Position numbers and translations under genes: made by a program
Shown: positions 50,195 through 60,200 of the stretch, one piece after another
Position numbering within the stretch: position 1 is the stretch's first letter
Layout of the letters: each line of letters starts with the position of its first letter
From: Strobilurus pachycystidiatus
Taxonomy: Eukaryota; Basidiomycota; Agaricomycetes; Agaricales; Physalacriaceae
DNA length: 64,000 nt
NCBI GenBank assembly: GCA_019915135.1
Contig: JAHLMK010000006.1
Span: forward strand, 1,984,001 to 2,048,000
Direction of reading: 5' to 3'
Notes under the pieces: generated by a model
The model's input: the letters and a program-made list of their open reading frames with translations, nothing else
Told to the model about the DNA's origin: nothing
The model's database searches: none

Positions 50195-50890
50195 ATGAAC
50201 GCTAGCATTCCATCGCACATGCCACCTTCGATCGTCTCTTCTCTCTCCATGCTAGACCCTGCTGCTGAATGCCATCCAAGCCCTGTGGCTCCAGCCTCGT
50301 ACTACACTATGCCGCCTCCCACACCTGAGTCTATCATTTCTACGGATCCGGAGAGATACGCAGACGAGTCAATGGGCAAGTTCATGCGTGACCGGATGCG
50401 CAGATTGACCAAGCGCGCCACAATCGCGGCGCAGGACCCGGAGCTGGAGCGGCGCCTGGCAGAGAATGTTCGCTTGTCAAAAGAGCTCGAGAAGAGTGGA
50501 ATAGCCATGGCAGCGACTGAAGCTGATCTGGGTCCGTCGCTGGCACCAGTCTCAGTCTCGCAGGACAGTTCATCCTCTGTGGCGTCACACTACGGCTCTG
50601 AGGACTACGGCATGACTGTATATGACTCGGATTGTCAAGCATCCTCCGAGTCCGATGGCTACTACTCCGAAGGCTCAAGCTCCGCCAGCGTTGAGAAGGC
50701 CAAGCCCCATACGATGTACTGTGGGTTGAGCCGTCGCCCAGCTGAGGGCCAGGATAACTCTTTGTCCGAGATGAACGACGCAGACAATGACGCCGACTCC
50801 GAGTCGGAGGACTCTCCTTCCGTTTCACCGAGGGAGGAGAGGGTTTTACAAACGAAAAGTCCAATGAGGGAGTTCTTCGCACTTCGATAG
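50195..50890 (+). CDS. Ser/acidic-rich protein of unknown function (231 aa)
   Basis: Intronless. I choose Met 50195 (MNASIPSHMPPS) because the TATA box at 50129 would exclude the upstream Met at 50066. The N-terminal third is Pro/Ser-rich. A basic amphipathic helix (MGKFMRDRMRRLTKRATIAAQDPELERRLAENVRLSKELEKSG) spans about residues 68-112. After it comes a long Ser/Asp/Tyr-rich disordered tail (SEDYGMTVYDSDCQASSESDGYYSEGSSS). Convergent with the dehydrogenase; the stops are 65 bp apart. No family recognised. Confidence 0.65.
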   Translation: MNASIPSHMPPSIVSSLSMLDPAAECHPSPVAPASYYTMPPPTPESIISTDPERYADESMGKFMRDRMRRLTKRATIAAQDPELERRLAENVRLSKELEKSGIAMAATEADLGPSLAPVSVSQDSSSSVASHYGSEDYGMTVYDSDCQASSESDGYYSEGSSSASVEKAKPHTMYCGLSRRPAEGQDNSLSEMNDADNDADSESEDSPSVSPREERVLQTKSPMREFFALR

Positions 50891-50954
50891 TGATGCAGTA
50901 CATACATTTGTGTACATCTAATATCTCTTCTGTTGATTATAAACGCAGATTCAA

Positions 50955-52083
50955 TCAAGGATTCATGAGTGACAGACCACCATCGACTGAGACCGAAGCA
51001 CCAGTGGTGTACCCAGAGGCTGCGAGGTACATCGCAGTCATGGCCATTTCCTCGACACTGTAAAAAATATAGCCCAATCAGTGTCTGCGTGAGGAGGATG
51101 AGAGTATGAGAAACTGACCTTCCGCCTCGGCGGGCAGCAGGAGGTTGGATCAGACCAGGGAGAGGAGTCTCGAGAGGCCCTTCGGGGAGGACAGACATCT
51201 GCGACTCGAAGACGCCGGGGTAGAGCGCGTTGACGCGAATGGGGACCTTGCGGTGGGCAAAGTCGCTGGCCAGGCCCACGGTGATCTTGTCCAGGGCGGC
51301 TTTGGAGGCGGCGTACGCGATCTGAGCTAGCATTAGTACATCAAGTTCGAATTGAACAGAGTCCACATACACTCATTCCAGTTACGAGCATCTTGAAGTT
51401 CGACGTGGCGGAAGAGATGTTGATCACGCTGGCGGTGCCCGCACGGGCATCGGCGCCCTTCGTGAGCAGGTCGACGAACGCACGCGTGACGAAGAACGGC
51501 GCGAAGGTGTTCGTGTCGAACACGGAAGCCCAGACGGCGGACGTTTCGTATGCGAGAGGGTCCGTCTTCTCCTGGAAGTTCTTGTACTTGTTTTGGAAGA
51601 AGTCGGGGTCGGGGGGACCGGCTACACCAGCGCTGTTGACGGGGGTCAGTAAAGCTGGAGGACTGTCAGAAAAGAGAAAGAGGGACTTACTTGTTGACGA
51701 GGATGTCAAGCTTTCCCTCGGTGCGCCCGAGGAACTCGACAGCTTTGGCGATGCTCTTTTCTGAGGTGACATCGAGAACGAGACTGTCGTACGTTCAGCG
51801 TTTGCTTGCGATATCATAGGAGGAGGCACCCACGGAATGACAGTTCCCGTAAGACCCTCCGCGGCCTTGAAGAGAGTCTCCTCGCGCCGCCCAGTGATGT
51901 ACACCTTGGCGCCGTTGGCGGCGAATCCTTTGGCGATCATGAGGCCGCTACGAACCTTGTCAGACACGACGAGAAGAGACAAGACAGCGAATGTAATGCG
52001 TACATTCCGGTTCCACCGCCAGTGACGAGCGCAACCTGTCCAGCGAGGGACATCACGCTTCCCATGTTGAGAGACGAGGGCAT
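50955..52083 (-). CDS. Short-chain dehydrogenase/reductase (284 aa)
   Basis: Six exons in perfect phase: 52004-52083, 51834-51947, 51691-51783, 51371-51632, 51119-51321 and 50955-51057. It has the full classical SDR set: cofactor loop VALVTGGGTGIG near residues 18-29, ANGAKVYITGRR (Arg pair suggesting NADP preference), LVLDVTS, ILVNNAGVAG (NNAG), catalytic Ser in NISSATS, YAASKAA (Tyr and Lys), VNALYPGVF and the C-terminal GYTTGASVSVDGG. The length is typical. No signal peptide, so cytosolic. The substrate cannot be told from sequence; gluconate-5-dehydrogenase- and ketoreductase-like fungal SDRs share this layout. Confidence 0.93.
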
Positions 52084-52970
52084 TGTTGGTGATAAGTAGG
52101 TGAAGAGTAGTTGATGTAGATGAAGACCATTGCGTCCCCTCTCTTCTTCTATAGTAGGCTAGCTCGACATGGATAACTAAATATACAGGCAATAATGAAC
52201 GCACCGATGCTTATCCAGGGCCCGGGGGATCGGGCGGTGATGATTCGCGACCACGTTTGATCACGAATATCTATTCTAATAGGCACCGGAGCAGGCAGAA
52301 CGCGTAGATTGGTGAATACAAGCGGGCAGAGACGGATTTGTGAGACGGAAAAGGAGTGGGGGAGCAAGTGGGGAGGTCTCAGGTGGTAGCCTCACAAAGC
52401 ATTCCGAGTCAGCTTCATGTAATTTGATTAGAGGGTGAAGCAGAGAATATTTCAAAATCGTGCGCATTGTTAGCCGTTAGCAGATTGGGGAAAAGAAAAA
52501 GTCGAAGGTAACTGTCGACGGTAAGATGGGACAGTGCGGGAAGTCGGTCCGAGTAGCGTACAAACGCGGAAAACAGACACGTGTCAAGACCTGGTCCTTC
52601 CCTCCACGACGACCTCAAGATGATTTGCCATAATCCTTTGAACTCTTTCAACGGCAGTCAAACTCTTCACGCGGATCGGACCCAAAATATAACTCTAGCG
52701 ACGAAGAATGAAAGTACAATGGGCATTGTCTAGTGCCGGCATCCTTACGAGCCACGAGGAATGCAGCTCTCACAGCGAAGGCCCATTGTGCTCTTTGTCC
52801 TGCGTCATCGATCCATCGCTGGAGCGGGTATTAAAGGACGACGCGGGGATTGAGGGAGGCTAGCTTGCTTCTTCGCACTTGCTTCCCTTCGCTTTCACCA
52901 CTCTGCACCCGTCCTTTTTTTTCAACGCGCCGCACTTTGCACGAACCCGCAATCCGCAAATCGAGACAAG
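52084..52970. other. Divergent intergenic region (SDR / CFEM genes)
   Basis: No gene. Pyrimidine-rich leader (52880-52935) and a TTAAAGG-type TATA-like word near 52830 before the CFEM gene. Confidence 0.5.
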
Positions 52971-53641
52971 ATGCGCATTGCCCCCATAGTCGCCCTCGCC
53001 ACCGTCACGTCCGTTAGTGCCGTGCGCCTCGTCGCCAAATCGGATCTACCTGGTGAGGCCCAATCTTCCCTCTTGTGACCCATGATATATGTTTTCTAAC
53101 TGTACTCTTTCATCTTTCTAGCTTGCACCACTTCCTGCATCCAGTCCGCCGACACCACCGGATGTTCTCCCTCTGATCAGGCCTGCCTTTGCGCCTCCTC
53201 CGCCTTTGTCGACTCCGCCGCCGCTTGTTTCCAGGCAAGTATTGCCCCATCTCGTTCTCCTCCGCTCGAAGTTGACCCACGTCCCTCCCATCAGGAAACC
53301 TGCTCCGCCAAAGATCTTGGAACGGCCGTGGGAGTCGCTCAAGCCCTGTGCAAGAGCGTCGGTGTCGCTGTGACTGTCAGTCTGACTTCTGCCTCCGAGT
53401 CGTACGTTGCCTCGCTATGCTCTCTTTTGAACCGTGTTCATCTCTATCCTTCATTAGGGCATCCGCGACCGAAAGCGCCACTGTGTCCGAATCTGCGGGC
53501 GTCTCTGCCACGACATCCTCTGCATCATCTACCTCCACCTCCACCACAACCAGCGAAGACTCGACTGATGGAGCCATGTCGTTGACATCTTCCTTCGCCA
53601 TGGCGCCGCTCGTTGTCCTTTTGGGTTTTACGATGCTTTGA
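52971..53641 (+). CDS. CFEM-domain GPI-anchored surface protein (161 aa)
   Basis: Exons 52971-53052, 53122-53234, 53295-53401 and 53458-53641. Signal peptide MRIAPIVALATVTSVSA. One CFEM domain about residues 27-92 with eight Cys in order (LPACTTSCIQ, GCSPSDQACLC, FVDSAAACFQETCSAKD, AQALCKSVGV), including the conserved Asp of the SDQACLC segment that binds haem iron in characterised CFEM proteins. A Ser/Thr stalk and a hydrophobic C-terminus (FAMAPLVVLLGFTML) fit GPI anchoring. Intron 2 begins GC (CAG|GCAAGT), a GC-AG intron; a nearby GT would break the frame. Probably a cell-wall or plasma-membrane protein, with possible roles in haem uptake or surface properties. Confidence 0.92.
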
Positions 53642-54023
53642 GGTGTCTTCATTTCGCCATACAATGTTTTCTCCCCATACTCAGTACAACGATATACCTT
53701 TCCATAAAATTCATCTGTCTCACTTTGTCATTCTCCATCGTCCTATACTTTTCGATGCTCTTCGCGATCTTTGCCACACGCAAGACCGCTACGTATTGGG
53801 ATGTGGACTGCAGATACCTAAAGTTTCCGAGGACATGGAACTGCTTCGAAAACATGGAAACCGGTGGTTACCAGTTACTGGGAAGAGCTTGATCCTTCAT
53901 CTCCGCGAAGAATCGGCCTGATACTTACAAACAACTGTAAGAGCCGCATCAGACGCAAAGACGGATAGATGGTTAGATTCATCCTCATAATATTAGTATA
54001 CACTCGGACTGTATATACTAAAT
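53642..54023. other. 3' flanking region, CFEM gene and repeat protein
   Basis: No coding sequence supported; convergent gene ends meet here. Confidence 0.45.
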
Positions 54024-54584
54024 CTAAGTATATCCCGCCAGTAATCCCCTTCCCTCTCCTTCCATGCTTGGTCTCCCACAGCAGCTCAGCCCTCCTTCTC
54101 CCCAATCTTCATCAGCGGGAGAGAGAGGAGTTGTGTGTCCATAGTCAGGCCCCCCTTCTCCACAATCTTCAACAGCGGGAGGGAGAGGAGTTGTGTATCC
54201 ATAGTCAGGCCCCACAAAGAATAGTTCGTCGTTCAGTGGCGGTGTGTCTCCCTCCTGGACATCAACTCCGAGACTCAGTGACATTTCCTCGGGTGTGATC
54301 ATCAACGGGGACATGTTCATCAACGGAGACACTCCCTCCTCAGCGGCGATGAACTCGAGCGTAGGTGCTCGCGCAGGCGGGGACATTGGATACCGTCTAG
54401 GCGCCACAAAATCGTTCCGTGACATCCCCTCCTCCGCGGCGAGGAGTTTCAAGTCGAGGGTAGTGACGGTGGGCGGCGGGGACTTCAATGGTATCGTTGC
54501 CGCCACAGGAGACCTTCCTTCCTCGGCGGCTCGGAGGTCAAAGAGAGTGGGCGTCAGGGACAAGAATGCAGGTCGGTTATACAT
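54024..54584 (-). CDS. Small repeat-bearing protein (186 aa), function unknown
   Basis: Intronless. Three imperfect units with an AAEEG core: FDLRAAEEGRSP, LDLKLLAAEEGMSR and LEFIAAEEGVSP. Then MITPEEMSLSLGVDVQEGD, and a tandem pair GPDYGYTTPLPPAVEDCGEGG / GPDYGHTTPLSPADEDWGEGG near the C-terminus. No signal peptide. A TATATAAAG box sits at 54716-54724, about 130 bp upstream. No known family; possibly lineage-specific. Confidence 0.6.
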   Translation of the reverse strand: MYNRPAFLSLTPTLFDLRAAEEGRSPVAATIPLKSPPPTVTTLDLKLLAAEEGMSRNDFVAPRRYPMSPPARAPTLEFIAAEEGVSPLMNMSPLMITPEEMSLSLGVDVQEGDTPPLNDELFFVGPDYGYTTPLPPAVEDCGEGGPDYGHTTPLSPADEDWGEGGLSCCGRPSMEGEGRGLLAGYT

Positions 54585-55407
54585 CGTCGGGGTTAGGTGA
54601 GAGCGAGTGAGATGGTTCTGAGATCAACTCGGAAACGGGTGGTGTTGGTTTGGAGGAACGAAGAGATCAGGATGGGCGGGATGTAGTGATATCTGCTGGT
54701 ACTCTTTTTAGACATCTTTATATACATACTTAGTGTCCACCGCCGATGATGATCGTCGCCATCAGCGACACTGGTCTATTTCAAGAACAATAGCAGTACA
54801 GTATTGTTTGAACGTAGATCGTTGTTCAAGTTCTCGAAAGATCTAGCAAGCACGAGGCCAGTACCAGCATTAAAGAAAACGTGTAACACTTAGGTCCATT
54901 TCTCTGTCGTATGTAGCAAAAAGCTCTAGCAGCGGGTAGAGACTCGGGAGTAAGTACATACCAGGAGGCTCGCGGCGAGCAGACGCGCCACAATCACGGG
55001 CGTCGATCATAGCCTGAGACCAGAGAGGAGCCTAAGCATCAAATCATTCAAATACTGTCGAGACTGCAGGTGAAAAGAACGGGCGCGTATATGTCTCTCA
55101 GCCAATCAAGATGGCAGAAAAAGTGAAAAATGCGGCGATCAAACATGATTGATTGCCGGTCTTTCTCAAAACTGCTCAGAGGACTTCGTCGGTTTGTTTT
55201 ATCACCCTCTGATTTATCGTTTCACCCTCGACGAGTGATGAGCAGGTCTCGGCTTCGCTGGGACTTTCGTGCGTAAGGACATGCCACCGAGTACGGATCA
55301 GAGCGAGAAGATTCGGGACCAATGCGTAGTAGCCGAATAGCTTTCGCTTTTCGCTTTTTCCTTACCATCATTCATCACGACGACGCTCACCCTAGTAGCT
55401 CACCAAA
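54585..55407. other. Divergent intergenic region (repeat protein / F-box gene)
   Basis: No gene seen. Carries the TATA box of the leftward gene and a CTTTTCGCTTTTTCC pyrimidine stretch near 55346 ahead of the rightward gene. Confidence 0.45.
54716..54724 (-). promoter_or_regulatory. TATA box of the repeat protein gene
   Basis: TATATAAAG on the minus strand, about 132 bp from the start codon at 54584. Confidence 0.55.
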
Positions 55408-56863
55408 ATGCACAACGTAGGAGCTGCGCTCTGACCTCTGCGACGTTAACTTATGTTGTCCCCTCTAATATTATCAGGTGCTGGCGTTTCCGGGACTCCC
55501 GGTGTTCCCACAAGATATCCTGGAGGAAATTATTGACGAGGTCGCGGTCGTGGACGAGGATCTCTCTGTGACAACCGCTGCTCTTCGCGCATGTGCTCTT
55601 GCATGTAATGCATTTGTCAAGCCAGCACAGAAAAACATCTTCCACACGCTCCGTCTCTTGCCCTTCATTCCAGAGGTTCCCGGGGTTGCTGAGGATGCAA
55701 CGGTCATGGAGCGCGCCGAGCTTGGTATCGGAGAAGAGTATCTCAGCGATGCTGAAGCGCTACATCAGCGCGTCATGGTGCCGTCGCCCCACATAGGACA
55801 CTATGTCAAGAAGCTCGACTTGGACGGTGTTGTCGGTGGCACTCCTCCTTGCTTCTGGTTCTCGCCGGAAGGTGACCCCGGTTTTGGACCGCTCCTTGCC
55901 GCCTGCCCAAATCTGTGTAGCGTGGTTTTCTCTGCCATGCTCCTACCGCGCCCGGCGCACGTTCGCGCCCTACTTCCTCATCATATCATCAAGCGTGTTG
56001 CATTACCCCACATGGCTCTGGATGATCGTGGCGGGCTGCTAGATTTCCTGGAATGCTTTCCGATGCTTGAGGAGTTGTCAGTAAGCGGTCGGTCCTTCCT
56101 GGGCGGGCAGTGCCCTCGCAGGATTTCCCTTTCCCACCTTGTGCGTCTCAACCTCAATGAATCTTGCGCGGACACGTTGCTGTTCTTCTCGTCGCCGGAA
56201 ATCCAGTTACCCATTGTCGAAACCTTGGCTGCTGTGACGGAAATTCTCTCGGATCCTGCGCCTTTCATCAGCCTACAGGAACGTACGCGCTCCTCTGTGC
56301 GACGCTTATATACGGGGTCGCCGTCGTTTCAAGTTCTTCCGTATGTATCTCAGTGCTAGGATTGCTAGGCTCATGACTTACTGTATGTTATATACAGGAA
56401 GGAACTGTCGTCTTCGAGTTTCACGGATCTATCTTATCTTCAGCTTGCTCTCGTCTTCAAGGACGAACGGCCTAATGTTTTGATGCTTGACGCCATGCTT
56501 CCTCACTCTATCACCTACTCAAATGCCGCTATGTGGTCTTTCTGGATCAACACCCTCAACTCTCCAACGCCATACCGACTCGAGTCCCTGTCTATCATCA
56601 TCAGCACTTACACCGTTACTGATGGCCGGGATATATTCGCTCCAACGCATGAGCAGTGGCAAGAGCTTGAGACGGTGCTACTGCGGCCTGAGATGGCCAG
56701 CTTGGAGGAGGTCAACATCACAGTGGATATCGGTTCCCAACTTCGCTGGGTTTCTCAGAGCAGGTGGAATTGGGAGACTGAGGATGTATGTCGGGTTATT
56801 GGGCCTGTGTACGCAACTCTCAAGCTGAGCAATCGATTCCGCGTCAATCTCAAGTTTGTTTGA
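55408..56863 (+). CDS. F-box/LRR-like protein (445 aa)
   Basis: Exons 55408-55416 (MHN), 55478-56340 and 56398-56863. After the micro-exon the protein reads VLAFPGLPVFPQDILEEIIDEVAVVDEDLSVTTAALRACALACNAF, matching the basidiomycete F-box-like start (LPxDILxEIxD...L..C.LVC..F). Irregular Leu-rich repeat-like segments follow (YVKKLDLDGVV, CPNLCSVVFSAM, LLDFLECFPMLEELSVSG, LSHLVRLNLNESC). Such proteins are typically SCF ubiquitin-ligase substrate adaptors, greatly expanded in Agaricomycetes. A 9-nt coding first exon is unusual, but Kozak context (CCAAAATGC) and phase support it. Confidence 0.78.
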
Positions 56864-57239
56864 CCATGGTGCGGATTCGGAAAGTGTAACATCGGCAGAC
56901 GGGATGGAAGCCATGGCAATTGCAACATCGAACAGGTCTTTGAATATATAATCCTTCGTTTCGGCACCCACTATTTTGTCATATACTCGCTAATGTCCGC
57001 TTTCAATTGGCAAACTTTTGCATTGACATCTTTTTGACGTCACAGTTCTCGGTGCAATTCCAAGCCTCACCGTTCAAATGCTTTTCAAAGGAGGACACGC
57101 TCCTTGTGATTGGCGTGGCGGAGCTCGGTCTGTCACTACTAACTTTGGCTATCAGTTGGAACCGTTGAATTCACGACAAGATTACACTCGAAACAGTGAT
57201 TGGGTGCCGTATTGTAGAAAGACCGGACACTGGCTATCG
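56864..57239. other. Convergent intergenic region
   Basis: 376 bp between the stops of the F-box gene and the ABC transporter; nothing recognised. Confidence 0.5.
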
Positions 57240-60200
57240 CTATGCTTGTATCTCCTGTGCCATTGCATATAGAGCATCGCGGTCGCTACTCTCATCAACG
57301 AGAGATTTCAGTTTCCCGCCCGGTATCGCCAACAGTGCTTTCGGAGAGTCAAACTCGACTAGGCGCCCAGCGTCGAGGACCATCTGCGTACTCATGAGCC
57401 ACACCTTTTTCGGAAAATGAGGCGGATAACGTACAATCTTATCCGCATCCATGATAGTCTGCAAACGATGTGCGACCGTAATTAGCGTTATATCTCCTGT
57501 ACCCAACTCATGCCTCAGCGAGTTCTGGATAATCGAGTCCGTCTTGTAGTCGATCGCGGATGTCGCTTCGTCCAAGATGAGCAGCTTGCTGCCACGGACG
57601 ATGGCGCGAGCAAGAGCGATGATTTGGCGCTGCCCGACGGAGAAGTTATTACCGCCGGAGGAAATGGTAGTGTCGAGGTTGATGTGACTTTCCGACTTGT
57701 CATCGTCTATGTCTTCCTGTAGTGCGAAGAGCCCCGAGGAGCGCAGAGCATCGTTGAGGATCGCGTCGTCGTACTGGGAGAAGGGATCAAGATTTTGGCG
57801 AAGGGTACCAGAGAGAAGCTCGGGCTATGAAAGTGATCAACAGCCACAATCGGTCAGAAAAGCAGTGACATACCATCTGGGGTATTATGGTTATGCTCTT
57901 CCTCAAAGCGTCCAAATTCAACGACGACGTAGAGAGTCCATCGTAGATCACTTCGCCCTCGGTGAAAATGCAGCGCAGAAGGGAGAGCGTCAGGGAACTC
58001 TTTCCGGAGCCCGTACGACCAACGACCCCAACCCGTTCTCCCGACTTCAACTCGAAAGATATATCCCGAAGGACCTTGGGACCGTCAGGCGAGTAACGCG
58101 CTGAGAGGTTTTGTACAACGAGACTGCCACTAGCGGGCCAGTACGCAGGGGGTGTTCCTCGCGAAGTTGGTTCAGGCTCCTGCTCGATGGTGAGGTAGTG
58201 TTGAATACGCTCCAAGCTGTTACCTATACACGCCCTGGTTCAAAAAGACTTTCGAGGAAGAGAACGATGCCACATACCCTGGACCTCGAATTCGTTCAAG
58301 TGCCTGATCCACCAGAGAATCAAACCACTGAAGCCAACTATCAATCGATACAATTAGATAAAGCTCTCGACAAATCTAGAAGAAAGGACTGACTAGCCAT
58401 ATTCAACGAGAAACCGGTGGTCGCTGCCTCCAGGTCAAGAAAGTACAGCAGATACGTCGCAAGAGCAGCGGCAAAGAGAACACCGAGGGCATCAACACGG
58501 ATACAGATCCATCGATTGAGGTTGTAGTTGACTCGAGATGCGCGGGCGTACTTGTTCAGGCGTTGGATCGACTCTTTTATGAAAATCCCTTGTACACCGT
58601 AAGCGCGAATGGATGCTACAGGCCAGCGAATGTCAGTAACATCAACACCATGATAGTAGTCGTAGACCTACTCAAGCCGTCGATGGCAGCACTGAAACTA
58701 CATACCATGCATCAGTAGTGCAAAATGATCGAGGAGCATGAAGAACGTACTGAGAAAGCACAGGCGCCTTGGCATTGGACATCTCGCGCTTGACGGAGAG
58801 TTGAGCTTTAATGTAAATCTGGCCGCAAATTCCGCCGGCGATAAACACGAAAATGGCGGGGACTATGAATAGCGGAGTGACAACGACGATGGCAAGAAAC
58901 TTGGTGAATAGTATCATGCTTTCTATAGCGACGACCAGAAACCACTGTGAGATGGGACCGTCAACTGAGGACATCAAGCTCAAGGTCAGTGTAGCTTGAA
59001 TCAGATGTACAGATAACTATACCTGCACGGATGTCCTGAGTGCAGCGTGCAATGATACGTGACGTAGGAGTGGTATCTAACCATCTGAAGGTGAATACAT
59101 CAGCTCGTCAATGTAAGTGATAGACGAGGGGAAGACCAACCTCAGAGTTGTACCCAGTACTGCCTTGACGAGTTTATGATGGATACTGCTCGACGCCCGA
59201 ATGGCTCCTCTGAAATACAGTATGATGTTTACACAGGACACACAATACGCCACAGCGATAAGCGCAGCATAGACGCCAATATAGCTACTCCGAATCAGAC
59301 ATTAGGTCATGTTGGAAGCGACACGGAACTCACTTAAAGGCAGGCACTGAGGCCCCGTCATTGCCCTCGTACTGAGACGCCCAATAGCCCAGCCACCAAG
59401 TCTGCAGTATAGTAAGGAACTGGGTCATCGCCAAGCCAATAATGAAGGTCAAGAAGAACAACGAGACGTGACTGCCACCCAGTGCGTTGAAATAGAGCTT
59501 CACTGACGCATAATCAGTACGGGAGGATACACGGACAGGAACATAGAGGCACGAACAAGCAGCCCAGCTGACGTGTCCCAATTCGACGTCCTCCTCCATG
59601 ATCAGCTGTCCGCCTTGTTTGTCCATCTTCGTTGAAGGCTCGGGCACCTCCGCATCGACTTCCTGTTCGGCGTGCTGGATGGCCTCTTCCTCTTCCTTGG
59701 CCTCAGCCTGAAGCGAGTCATCCTTTCTTAGGACGTCGCTTAGGCTACCCTGACTGACAATACGACCGTCCTTTACCGAGACAACAAACCCGGCGATGGG
59801 TTGGGCGAGGGCGATGTTATGGGTCTGTGCGATCGGTCAGGTATTGGCCAGGGAGATACATTTGATGGACGTACAACGAGTATGATTGTTCGGCCTTTGG
59901 CTAGGTCACCAGACAAGCATTTATCAACGATCCATTTCGAGGTGTGCACGCTGTTGGACCATCGCTGAGCAACCAAGGAGGGAACGTGAGAGGATGTAGG
60001 CGACGTACTCAAGCGCAGCCAAGACATCGTCCAACAAGATGATCTCCGCCGGGGAGTACATCGCCCTGTCGTTCGGTATCAGTTTCGTCTCATTCTACCT
60101 ACTCGCCAGGCTTACCTAGCCAAGGTAACCCTCGCCTTCTGTCCGCCACTGAGTGTCAACCCCTTCTCGCCGACCTCTGTCTTGTCGCCCGCTTCGAACA

